Assembly (NCBI RefSeq): GCF_936928535.1
Contig: NZ_CAKZHY010000081.1
Span: forward strand, 1-49,896
DNA: 49,896 nucleotides
From: an uncultured Bradyrhizobium sp.
Lineage (GTDB): Bacteria > Pseudomonadota > Alphaproteobacteria > Rhizobiales > Xanthobacteraceae
Direction of reading: 5' to 3'
Both the position numbers and the translations under genes were made by a program. The notes below the pieces were generated by a model. That model made no database searches. It saw only the letters and a list, made by a program, of their open reading frames with translations, and was not told where the DNA came from. Shown piece by piece: positions 1-6,723 of this stretch. Positions within the stretch are counted from its first letter, which is position 1. Every line of letters starts with the position of its first letter.

Positions 1-95
1 TATCTCCCGCCCCCCTCCCATCTCGTTTTCCAATGCCCCTCCCGCCATCCTGAAGAGGCCGGCCGACTGACCGACACTCGCCCCAGGAGGCTGAC

Positions 96-563
96 ATGAC
101 CGTTGCTTTCCGATACTTCGATGTCCCCTCCCTCAGCGACCGCTTGCGCAATGCGCAAGGCATGACCGGTCCGCTGATGCACGAGATCATTGACAAGACC
201 TGCCGACGAATCCCCTCGCTCCGCCAAACCGATCGCACTGCTCGCCTGATCAAACTGATCGATGCGGAGGCCTGGACCGATGCCGCGCTGGCACTGATGG
301 AGCTGGAGCTGCCGCTGTGGCACGTCCGCCGCATCGCCTATGACGAAGGCGAATGGCATTGCGCATTGTCGCGTGAACGCGAACTTCCTGAATGGCTCGA
401 CGCGGCTGTCGAGGGATGCCACGGCGACCTCGCGATCGCGCTGATGTCGGCCTTTGTGGACGTCCAGGCCCTGGCTGTGGAAGCCTCGCGGCCGAGCGTT
501 CCCAGTGTGCGCCCCGCCCCGGATGCGCTCTATGAACCGGTGGCTTGCGTGAATATCAGCTGA
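96..563 (+). CDS. hypothetical protein, 155 aa
   Basis: I do not recognise the family. The start is supported by a good ribosome binding site (AGGAGG at 86-91, five bases before the ATG). The protein is soluble, with no signal peptide or membrane segment. Its N-terminal two thirds looks helical and acidic, with several Trp residues (DAEAWTDAALALMELELPLWHV around residues 56-77, in two pieces), and its C-terminus is Pro/Val-rich and probably disordered. Third-position G/C is high, which supports real coding. It stands alone upstream of a block of small unknown genes. Confidence is in the gene, not in a function. Confidence 0.75.
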   Translation: MTVAFRYFDVPSLSDRLRNAQGMTGPLMHEIIDKTCRRIPSLRQTDRTARLIKLIDAEAWTDAALALMELELPLWHVRRIAYDEGEWHCALSRERELPEWLDAAVEGCHGDLAIALMSAFVDVQALAVEASRPSVPSVRPAPDALYEPVACVNIS

Positions 564-584
564 GCGGATACGAGGCCTTGAGCC

Positions 585-603
585 TTATGGCGTTCCTATG
601 AGA
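585..603 (+). promoter_or_regulatory. shared promoter-like motif, copy 1
   Basis: The sequence TTATGG, four bases, CCTATGAGA lies about 105 bases before the GTG at 708. The same arrangement (TTATGG, four bases, CCTATATGA) recurs at 1911-1929, about 100 bases before the gene at 2029. The equal spacing and similar distance suggest a shared promoter or activator site. The CCTAT element resembles the -10 of heat-shock-type promoters, but no convincing -35 is shared, so the role is inferred. Confidence 0.35.
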
Positions 604-647
604 TCGCCGCGCGCTCTCTCTCGAAATCCTATCCATTGAGAAAGATA

Positions 648-663
648 TTGGTCGGGCGACCAA
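648..663. promoter_or_regulatory. 16-bp perfect palindrome, possible operator
   Basis: TTGGTCG and CGACCAA flank a central GG, giving TTGGTCGGGCGACCAA. It lies 45 bases upstream of the GTG at 708. It could be an operator (the TTGGT...ACCAA form is typical of GntR/FCD sites) or a short RNA hairpin in the 5' leader. No adjacent regulator gene exists here. Confidence 0.4.
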
Positions 664-707
664 CGGGACGAGATCCCGCAGCGCCCGTCATTGGAAGGAA
701 TACCTCC

Positions 708-956
708 GTGAAACTCGTCGAACCTCCGTCGTGCAGCTCGCTCTCGAGCATCGTGTTCATCGGCCAAAACCGTCGCGGCCAGTGGATCGCGCAGCAGCAG
801 CACGGCCTCTATGGCGGTCTGTTCGTCAGCCGCGCGCAAGCCGTCAAATACGCCCTGTTCGAGAATGGACAGCATCCCGAGACCATCGTCGAGCTGTCGC
901 GCGAGATCGAGCTCGAGATGGGTAAGTCCCCCGGCGTTTCGCAGCGCGCCGCCTGA
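708..956 (+). CDS. small conserved protein, 82 aa, paralogue of the 2268-2621 product
   Basis: I chose the GTG at 708 because GGAAGGAA (693-700) sits seven bases before it. The longer open frame from 636 has no such site and would run through a palindrome. The core FIGQNRRGQWIAQ, then GLYGGLFVSRAQAVKYA (residues about 17-50), matches FIGRNRAGIWVAR and GRIGGLFLFKSSAVDFA in the protein at 2268-2621, so the two are paralogues. The tail contains an acidic segment (ELSREIELEM). No membrane segment or enzyme motif is visible. The repeated N-R-x-G-x-W and GGLF core suggests a small beta-rich fold. The function is unknown. Confidence 0.75.
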   Translation: MKLVEPPSCSSLSSIVFIGQNRRGQWIAQQQHGLYGGLFVSRAQAVKYALFENGQHPETIVELSREIELEMGKSPGVSQRAA

Positions 957-982
957 GCCGGGCGCTATCCGGCGAGACAATC

Positions 983-1900
983 ATGTTCATCCCTCCCTCA
1001 GCCTGGTTCACCGGCTTCATTCCGGATCTGCCGACGCCGTTCGATGCGTCGGATGGAATTGATCTGAAGGCCTTCGCCGCACTCTGCGAGCGCCAGGTTG
1101 CGGCCGGTGTCCCCGCCATCCTGGTCTGCGAGACGGCCGGCGAGGCACCAACGCTCTCGCCTGCGGAGCAGGAGCTCGTCATCCGCACTGCTGTCGACGT
1201 CATCAGGGGCCGCGTGCGTGTCATTGCCGGCGCGATGTCGAACGCGACCAGCCGCGCGGTCGAGCTTGCGCGCCGCGCGGAGGCCGCCGGTGCCGACGCC
1301 GTCATGTCGGTGGTGCCCGCCTACAACAAGCCGATGCAGGAGGGCATGCTGGCGCATTTCCGCGCGATTGCCGGATCGACGGGACTTCCTATGATCCTCC
1401 ACGACGTCCCCTCCCGCACGTTACGGCCGCTGGCCGACGAGACGCTTCTGCGTCTCACCGAATCGCGCCAGTTCGTCGGCCTGCGAGATGGCTCCGGCGA
1501 CGCCACGCGGCCGATGCGCCTCGCCCGACACCTGCCGGCCGGCTTTCGTTTTCTATCCGGCGACGATACCACCGCCTTCGGCTTCATTGCGGACGGCGGC
1601 GATGGCGCGATCTCGGAAGTTGCCAATATCGCGCCCGATCTATGCCGCACGATCTTCTCGCACGTCAGGCAGGGCCGCCTGCAATCGGCGCGTTATCTCG
1701 ACAAGCGATTGATGCCGCTGATCGCGTGCCTTGGTCGAGAGAGCCCGGCAGCGCTGAAATATGCATTGAGCGTGCTCGGCCTGATGTCGCCGGCAACGCG
1801 GCTGCCGATCGTGCCGCTGGACGCGGCCGCCCAGAGAGAGGTGGTCCGCGCCTTCGCCGCCATCGCCGACGAGGAGCTGATCGACGGCATCGGTGCATAG
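983..1900 (+). CDS. DapA/NanA-family protein without the Schiff-base lysine
   Basis: This 305-aa TIM-barrel protein aligns along its length with dihydrodipicolinate synthase. The pyruvate-site loop is ETAGE (50-54), PAYNKPMQEG is at 112-121, DVPSRT at 141-146, and LSGDD follows near 192. The lysine that forms the Schiff base in class I aldolases of this family (E. coli K161, in GIKEATG) is Arg168 here (GLRDGSG), encoded clearly as CGA. The catalytic Tyr133 equivalent is His140, and the second Thr of the TTGES loop is Ala. Arg138 and Tyr107 equivalents remain. The fold is therefore certain, but normal aldol chemistry with pyruvate is doubtful. It may bind a ligand or catalyse a different reaction. 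No lysine-pathway gene is nearby. Confidence 0.85.
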   Translation: MFIPPSAWFTGFIPDLPTPFDASDGIDLKAFAALCERQVAAGVPAILVCETAGEAPTLSPAEQELVIRTAVDVIRGRVRVIAGAMSNATSRAVELARRAEAAGADAVMSVVPAYNKPMQEGMLAHFRAIAGSTGLPMILHDVPSRTLRPLADETLLRLTESRQFVGLRDGSGDATRPMRLARHLPAGFRFLSGDDTTAFGFIADGGDGAISEVANIAPDLCRTIFSHVRQGRLQSARYLDKRLMPLIACLGRESPAALKYALSVLGLMSPATRLPIVPLDAAAQREVVRAFAAIADEELIDGIGA

Positions 1901-1910
1901 AGGTGCGCCT

Positions 1911-1929
1911 TTATGGCCCTCCTATATGA
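1911..1929 (+). promoter_or_regulatory. shared promoter-like motif, copy 2
   Basis: TTATGG, four bases, CCTATATGA matches the copy at 585-603 in spacing and in distance to the following gene. It begins ten bases after the stop of the DapA-like gene and would serve the block of small genes from 2029. Experimental support is absent. Confidence 0.35.
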
Positions 1930-2028
1930 CTGCACCGCCGCCCGTCTCGCATTCCTATGCTGCAATGCTCATCATGAGAGGCAGATTGGGGCGACCGTCG
2001 CGTCGCCCTGCGGACAAGGACTTCTGAC

Positions 2029-2220
2029 ATGTCGATGCTGACACAGGGCTTTGAACGGTCCTCCGACTGGGCCGAACGCCCGGCGCTGATCTCCCGGGAA
2101 CGCAAGGCCCAACTCAAGCAGGTCGCGCTGCGCGCGCTGGCCGTGCTGACGATGGGCGGGGTCCTTGCCGCACTCATCGCGCTGAAGACCGCCGTCTATG
2201 TCTGGCACCTTCACGCCTGA
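2029..2220 (+). CDS. small single-pass membrane protein, 63 aa
   Basis: The protein has a charged, cytoplasmic-looking N-terminus (residues 1-30, ending RERKAQLKQ) and one hydrophobic helix (about 33-57) ending in WHLHA. AAGGACTTCTGAC precedes the ATG and can act as a ribosome binding site. No known family is recognised. It is the first of several tiny genes that run without long gaps to 2838, one of which encodes the paralogue described at 708. Confidence 0.65.
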   Translation: MSMLTQGFERSSDWAERPALISRERKAQLKQVALRALAVLTMGGVLAALIALKTAVYVWHLHA

Positions 2221-2267
2221 AAGCGTTGGCAACCATCATGACCTTGCAGATGTGTGAGGAGGCCGCC

Positions 2268-2621
2268 ATGGCCGCGATTGCTCTTCAGACGATCCATCGC
2301 CAGCCACCACGGCCAGTGACGGAACTCAAGCCGCTCGACCCCGACGTGGTCAGCGCTGCCATTCCGGCCTTCTTCATCGGCCGCAACCGGGCTGGCATCT
2401 GGGTCGCCCGCGAAGCGCGTGGCCGCATCGGCGGACTGTTCCTGTTCAAGAGCTCGGCCGTGGATTTCGCTAACCGCCAGAGCGCGCCGGCGCGGTGCGC
2501 GCTGGTGTTTCCCGCCGAGACTTTCGAGCTCGACATCGAGAACCGCGGCAATCTGCTGATCGGGCTCGCGGAACATGCCGGGCGGGTTCTGGCGCGCTTC
2601 GCCGCGAGATCACGCAAATGA
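2268..2621 (+). CDS. small conserved protein, 117 aa, paralogue of the 708-956 product
   Basis: The ATG at 2268 is chosen over the in-frame ATGs at 2226, 2238 and 2250 because GAGGAGG (2256-2262) lies five bases before it. Residues 36-62 (FFIGRNRAGIWVAR, then RIGGLFLFKSSAV) match the core of the 708-956 product, while this copy has a longer N-terminal arm and a basic tail (ARFAARSRK). It is predicted to be cytoplasmic. The stop overlaps the start of the 30-codon frame at 2618 (ATGA), which suggests translational coupling. The function is unknown. Confidence 0.75.
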   Translation: MAAIALQTIHRQPPRPVTELKPLDPDVVSAAIPAFFIGRNRAGIWVAREARGRIGGLFLFKSSAVDFANRQSAPARCALVFPAETFELDIENRGNLLIGLAEHAGRVLARFAARSRK

Positions 2622-2710
2622 TCGAGCTCAAGATTGCCCTGCTGCTCGCGCTGATGGCAGCGCTGCTGCTCGGCCTGCGCGCCACCGCTGCGCCCGCCGC
2701 GGACAGCTAG
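2618..2710 (+). CDS. tiny hydrophobic peptide, 30 aa
   Basis: The ATG at 2618 overlaps the stop of the previous gene in an ATGA arrangement, so it could be translated by coupling. The product is a short lysine-bearing N-terminus, a Leu/Ala-rich helix (residues 5-25) and a short Ala/Pro tail, and may be a single-span peptide or an uncleaved leader. Evidence is position and composition only. It may be a chance frame. Confidence 0.4.
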   Translation: MIELKIALLLALMAALLLGLRATAAPAADS

Positions 2711-2712
2711 AC

Positions 2713-2838
2713 GTGCAGCTCCTCAAAGGACATCTTGAGCACGCAGCCACGACCCTCCTGACCATGGCGCTCAGCCTGGTCTGGGGCGCGGTCCTGACGG
2801 TCGTGATCACGCTCGCCGCACGAGGCCTCGGCGTCTAG
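2713..2838 (+). CDS. tiny membrane protein, 41 aa
   Basis: A GTG two bases after the previous stop opens a frame with an amphipathic N-terminus (QLLKGHLEHAATTLL) and one strongly hydrophobic helix (about residues 17-36, MALSLVWGAVLTVVITLAA). It resembles the 2029-2220 product in layout but not in sequence. There is no clear ribosome binding site. It is kept because frame, position and composition agree with the two preceding small genes. Confidence 0.4.
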   Translation: MQLLKGHLEHAATTLLTMALSLVWGAVLTVVITLAARGLGV

Positions 2839-2849
2839 ATCCCCATCGC

Positions 2850-2891
2850 TTCCGCACCGAGGGGCGCTTCGCACCTTGCGGAAAACGCCCC
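2850..2891 (+). promoter_or_regulatory. two interleaved stems in the upp leader
   Basis: TTCCGCA (2850-2856) can pair with TGCGGAA (2877-2883), and GGGGCG (2861-2866) with CGCCCC (2886-2891). The arms interleave, so the two stems exclude each other or form a pseudoknot. They lie upstream of the larger stem that abuts the upp start. This could be an attenuator or simply GC-rich coincidence. Confidence 0.3.
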
Positions 2892-2934
2892 GGCCGATCT
2901 GGCGCCGCTTCGCGGAACCGTGTTAGATCGGCCG
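2891..2934 (+). promoter_or_regulatory. 15-bp stem immediately before the upp start codon
   Basis: CGGCCGATCT (2891-2900) is a perfect inverted repeat of AGATCGGCCG (2925-2934). The stem can continue inward for five more pairs (three G-U and two C-G), leaving a loop that itself contains CCGC-TTC-GCGG. The right arm ends one base before the ATG at 2936. No Shine-Dalgarno sequence is visible, and this stem would occupy its place. It may be a translational switch, a DNA operator, or a sign that the mRNA is leaderless. Confidence 0.55.
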
Positions 2935-2935
2935 C

Positions 2936-3571
2936 ATGAGCACAAGCAGCGTCAACGTCGTCGCCCACCCCCTGGTCCAGCACAAGCTTTCGCTGATGCG
3001 GGAGAAGGACCGCTCGACCAAGAGCTTTCGCGAGATCCTGAACGAGGTCGGGATGCTGCTCGGCTACGAGGTGACGCGCGACCTGCCGCTGGAGATGGTC
3101 GACATCGAGACGCCGATCGCCCCGATGCTGGCGCCGAAGATCGCCGGCAAGAAGCTCACGCTTGCGCCGATCCTGCGCGCCGGCGTCGGCTTTCTCGACG
3201 GCATGCTGGCGCTGATGCCCTCGGCCCGCATCGCCCATATCGGGCTCTACCGCGACCCCGAAACATTGCAGGCCGTGGAATATTACTTCAAGGCGCCGCA
3301 GGACCTGTCCGACCGTACCGTAATCCTGATGGACCCGATGCTGGCGACCGGCAATTCGGCCTGCGCCGGCGCCACCCTGCTCAAGGCGCGCGGCGCCCGC
3401 GACATCCGCTTCGTCTGCCTGCTGTCGGCCCCCGAGGGCATTGCGCAGTTCCAGAGCGAGCATCCCGACGTCCCGATCTGGACCGCCGCGATCGACGAGC
3501 GGCTCAACGATCACGGCTACATCGTGCCGGGTCTCGGCGATGCCGGCGACCGGATGTTCGGCACCAAGTAG
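2936..3571 (+). CDS. upp: uracil phosphoribosyltransferase
   Basis: The enzyme makes UMP from uracil and PRPP in the pyrimidine salvage pathway, in the cytoplasm. The 211-aa length is typical. The diagnostic features are HPLVQHKL (11-18), [14 protein letters not shown] (76-89), the PRPP-binding loop [13 protein letters not shown] (130-142), and the uracil-binding tail [12 protein letters not shown] (195-206). The start is set by the family N-terminus. No ribosome binding site is visible, and a strong stem abuts the ATG. The gene is followed closely, on the same strand, by an unrelated acyl-CoA ligase. Confidence 0.97.
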   Translation: MSTSSVNVVAHPLVQHKLSLMREKDRSTKSFREILNEVGMLLGYEVTRDLPLEMVDIETPIAPMLAPKIAGKKLTLAPILRAGVGFLDGMLALMPSARIAHIGLYRDPETLQAVEYYFKAPQDLSDRTVILMDPMLATGNSACAGATLLKARGARDIRFVCLLSAPEGIAQFQSEHPDVPIWTAAIDERLNDHGYIVPGLGDAGDRMFGTK

Positions 3572-3604
3572 ACAGGTTTGCGCGATCGGGCTACTCCGGT
3601 TTCC

Positions 3605-5173
3605 ATGCATGCTGACGATGCTTCCCTGCAATCGCTGATCAGATCGGAGATCACAGCCGATCCCGCCTTCGTGTTTGACGGCACGTCGGTCTCGCGCTCG
3701 GAGTTTTCCGGGAAGGTCGAACAGACCACGGCCTGGCTTGCCGCGCAGGGCATCGGAACGGGCGACGTCGTGGCGGTCTGGCTGGTCAACCGCGTCGAAT
3801 GGGTTGCGCTGCTGTTTGCCGCCGCCAGGCTCGGTGCGATCGTCGCGGCCGTCAACACGCGCTATCGCAGCGCGGAGGTCTCGCATCTCCTGAAACTATC
3901 AGGCGCAAAGCTCCTGATCATCGAGGCGGCGTTCCGCTCGATCGATTTCGCGGCCATTCTCGCCGACATCGCCAAGACCGATGTCCCCGGTCTGCAAAAG
4001 CTCGCTGTGGTCGGCGCGGATGCGATTCCGGCACAATGGCCTTGCATACGCTTCGACGCCTTCGACACGCATTATCCCCCGGCTCCATCTCAGCATGACA
4101 TCGATCTGCCCGTGCTGCTCTACACCACATCGGGCACGACCAAGGGGCCAAAGCTGGTCGCGCATTCGCAGCGAACGCTTGCGAGCCACGCCAACGCCGT
4201 TGCCAGGGCGCTCCAGCTTTCCCCGCAGCGTCATGCGCTGCTGGCGATGCTGCCGTTCTGCGGCACTTTCGGCATGACGAGCCTGCTCGGCTTCATCGCG
4301 GCCGGTGCCACTGTTCACGTACTCGACGCCTTCGAGGCGGCGCTGGCGCTGAAGATCCTCAGCGAGCACAGGATTACGCACAGCTTCGGCTCCGACGAGA
4401 TGTTCCGCCGGATCCTTGAGCTGACCGGTGCGCCGTTCCCGCATCTGGAAGTCTGCGGCTTCGCCGCATTCCAACCTGGCTGGCGAGAGCTTGCTGCGGA
4501 GGCCGAGGCACGCGGCCTGCCGCTGTTCGGCCTCTACGGATCGAGCGAGGTGCAGGCGCTGTTCTCGATCGGGCGTGCAAGTGACGCGTTCGCCGACCGC
4601 GTCGAGGGCGGCGGCTGGCCGATGTCACCAGAGGCGAAAGTCCGAATCCGCAATACCGAGAGCGGCGAACTCGCAGGCCCCGGCGTCTCCGGCGAGATCG
4701 AGATCCGCGCGCCGTCGCTCTTCCTCGGCTATTTCAACAATCCCGAGGCAACGCGCGATGCGATCACCGCGGACGGCTTCTTCCGCACCGGCGATATCGG
4801 TCGCCTGCGCGGCGGCGCATTCGTCTACGAGACCCGCGCCGGCGATGCGATGCGGCTCGGCGGCTTCCTGGTCGCGCCCGGCGAGATCGAGGACGAGCTC
4901 AAATCCTGCGCCGGCGTTGCCGATGCGCAGGTTGTCGCGGTCGATCTGAAGGGCCAGGCGCGCTGCGTTGCTTTTGTGATTCCGGCGAAGACTCCGCCGC
5001 AGCAGGACGTGCTGACGGCGCGCCTGCGCGAACGGCTCGCTGGCTACAAGGTCCCGGCGCGGATCTATGTGGTGGATGCCTTCCCCGTCACCGACAGCGC
5101 CAATGGCGTCAAGATCCAGCGCGCAAAACTCCGCGACATGGCGATGGAGCGGATCGCGGCTGAACCAAGCTAA
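3605..5173 (+). CDS. AMP-dependent acyl-CoA synthetase/ligase
   Basis: This 522-aa ANL-superfamily enzyme activates a carboxylic acid with ATP and transfers it to CoA. The phosphate-binding loop TTSGTTKGPK (174-183), GLYGSSE (about 303-309), FFRTGDIGRL (about 387) and the C-terminal catalytic lysine region NGVKIQRAK are all present. A shorter start at 3605 is preferred to the frame from 3578, which begins only six bases after the upp stop. The substrate is unknown. The A8 loop (GDAMRLGGFLVAPGEIE) is divergent from the usual GR-D-D-x-x-K form. The neighbouring acyl-CoA dehydrogenase and CitE-like lyase suggest CoA-ester breakdown. Its last four bases overlap the convergent acyl-CoA dehydrogenase. 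Confidence 0.9.
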   Translation: MHADDASLQSLIRSEITADPAFVFDGTSVSRSEFSGKVEQTTAWLAAQGIGTGDVVAVWLVNRVEWVALLFAAARLGAIVAAVNTRYRSAEVSHLLKLSGAKLLIIEAAFRSIDFAAILADIAKTDVPGLQKLAVVGADAIPAQWPCIRFDAFDTHYPPAPSQHDIDLPVLLYTTSGTTKGPKLVAHSQRTLASHANAVARALQLSPQRHALLAMLPFCGTFGMTSLLGFIAAGATVHVLDAFEAALALKILSEHRITHSFGSDEMFRRILELTGAPFPHLEVCGFAAFQPGWRELAAEAEARGLPLFGLYGSSEVQALFSIGRASDAFADRVEGGGWPMSPEAKVRIRNTESGELAGPGVSGEIEIRAPSLFLGYFNNPEATRDAITADGFFRTGDIGRLRGGAFVYETRAGDAMRLGGFLVAPGEIEDELKSCAGVADAQVVAVDLKGQARCVAFVIPAKTPPQQDVLTARLRERLAGYKVPARIYVVDAFPVTDSANGVKIQRAKLRDMAMERIAAEPS

Positions 5174-6336
5174 TACGACTTTGCGAGGCCGAGCACCTTT
5201 TCGGCGATGAAGCTGAGCGCGAGTTGTGGGCTGACCGGCGCGATGCGCGGGATCAGGACCTCGCGCAAATAGCGCTCGACATGGAATTCCTTGGCGTAGC
5301 CAAAACCGCCATGGGTCATCACCGCCTGCTCACAAGCCGAGAAACCCGCTTCGCCCGCGAGGTACTTCGCGGCATTGGCTGCGGCACCGCAGGGCATGCC
5401 CTTGTCATATTGCCACGCCGCCGACATCACCATCAGCCAGGCCGCCTCGAGCTCGACCCAGTTCACCGCCAGCGGATGCTGGATGCCCTGGTTCTTGCCG
5501 ATCGGGCGATTGAACACGGTGCGCGTCTTGGCGTATTCGGTCGCACGCGACAGCGCGAGCTTGCCGAGGCCGACGGCTTCCGCCGCGATCAGGATGCGTT
5601 CGGGGTTCATGCCTTCGAGGATGTACTGGAACCCCTTGCCCTCTTCGCCGATGCGGTCCTCCATCGGGATCTCGAAATCCTCGAAGAACAGCTCGTTGGA
5701 ATCGACGACCTTGCGGCCCATCTTCTCGATCTCGTGGACCTTGATCTTCTTTCGGTCGAAGTCCGTATAGAACAGGCTGAGGCCGTGAGTAGGCGAGCGC
5801 ACGTCTTCCAGCGGCGTCGTGCGCGCCAGCAGCAGGATCTTGTGCGCGACCTGCGCGGTCGAGATCCACACCTTCTGGCCGTTGACGATGTAGCGGTCGT
5901 TCTTGGCGACCGCACGGGTCTTGAGCTGCGTGGTATTGAGGCCGGTATTGGGTTCGGTGACGGCGAAGCACGCCTTCTCGCGGCCCTCGACCATCGGCGG
6001 CAGCATGCGCTTGCGCTGCTCTTCGGTGCCGAACACGACGACGGGGTTGAGACCGAACACGTTGATATGCACCGCGGAGGCGCCGGACATGCCGGCACCG
6101 GACTCCGCGATGGTGCGCATCATGATCGCCGCCTCGGTGATGCCGAGGCCAGAGCCGCCATATGCCTCCGGCACGCAGATGCCGAGCCAGCCGGCGTCGG
6201 CCAGCGCCTTGTGGAAGTCGTGCGGGAAACCGCCGTCGTGATCCTTCTTCAGCCAATAGGCGTCGGGAAAGCCTTCGCAGATCTTGGCGATAGCGTCGCG
6301 AATGGCTTCCTGCTGATCGGTGAGCGCGAAATCCAT
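5170..6336 (-). CDS. acyl-CoA dehydrogenase
   Basis: This 388-aa FAD enzyme oxidises acyl-CoA to enoyl-CoA. AAGGAG nine bases before the ATG at 6336 fixes the start, and the upstream open frame is not needed. FAD-binding CFAVTEPNTG is at 123-132 and KVWIST at 155-160. The late EGT motif that carries the catalytic Glu in most members (YEGT) is absent: the C-terminus reads LIPRIAPVSPQLAL instead. A Glu at 246 in MNPERILIAAEAVG occupies the position used as base in isovaleryl- and long-chain-type enzymes, so activity is still plausible. It is convergent with the acyl-CoA ligase. Confidence 0.93.
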   Translation of the reverse strand: MDFALTDQQEAIRDAIAKICEGFPDAYWLKKDHDGGFPHDFHKALADAGWLGICVPEAYGGSGLGITEAAIMMRTIAESGAGMSGASAVHINVFGLNPVVVFGTEEQRKRMLPPMVEGREKACFAVTEPNTGLNTTQLKTRAVAKNDRYIVNGQKVWISTAQVAHKILLLARTTPLEDVRSPTHGLSLFYTDFDRKKIKVHEIEKMGRKVVDSNELFFEDFEIPMEDRIGEEGKGFQYILEGMNPERILIAAEAVGLGKLALSRATEYAKTRTVFNRPIGKNQGIQHPLAVNWVELEAAWLMVMSAAWQYDKGMPCGAAANAAKYLAGEAGFSACEQAVMTHGGFGYAKEFHVERYLREVLIPRIAPVSPQLALSFIAEKVLGLAKSY

Positions 6337-6555
6337 GGTCCTGATCTCCTTGCTGGGAGCCGCGCTTGCGCCATCTCCCGATCGCGTTCCCCACCCGAAG
6401 GCCATGGCCGCTTGCCGCGCCCCGACATGCCTTCGCTTCGCGTTCTTTAGCTCGAAAAACCGCATCCAGATACGTGAATCTGCCGACCAACTGTGTCTAA
6501 CATGCATGGCGTCATGCGGTGCGAAGCGCCGTTATTTCGTGAGGAGGAAACCGCG

Positions 6556-6723
6556 ATGGCCGGACTCTATTTCGAGGACTTTTCCGTGGGCCAGGAGTTC
6601 AGAGAATCCAGATCACGCCCGAGAGCCGGCATCGTCGAATTCGAGCACCACGCCTTGAACCAGAACGACGAGGTCGTCGGCAAATGCCGCCGCATGGCGA
6701 TGATGCACAAGAGGCCGGTCTGA
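6556..6723 (+). pseudogene. MaoC-family hydratase reduced to its two ends
   Basis: A strong ribosome binding site (GAGGAGGAAA, 6541-6550) and an intact ATG lead into [15 protein letters not shown], the standard N-terminus of alphaproteobacterial MaoC hydratases. The next residues, [10 protein letters not shown] and then [15 protein letters not shown], belong to the C-terminal end of the same family, which ends in MHKRP. About 100 residues, including the hot-dog core and the Asp/His active site, are therefore missing in frame. The reading frame stays open for 55 codons and overlaps the CitE-like start (TGATG), so it may still serve translation coupling. The family boundaries are from memory and not from an alignment. 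Confidence 0.75.
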
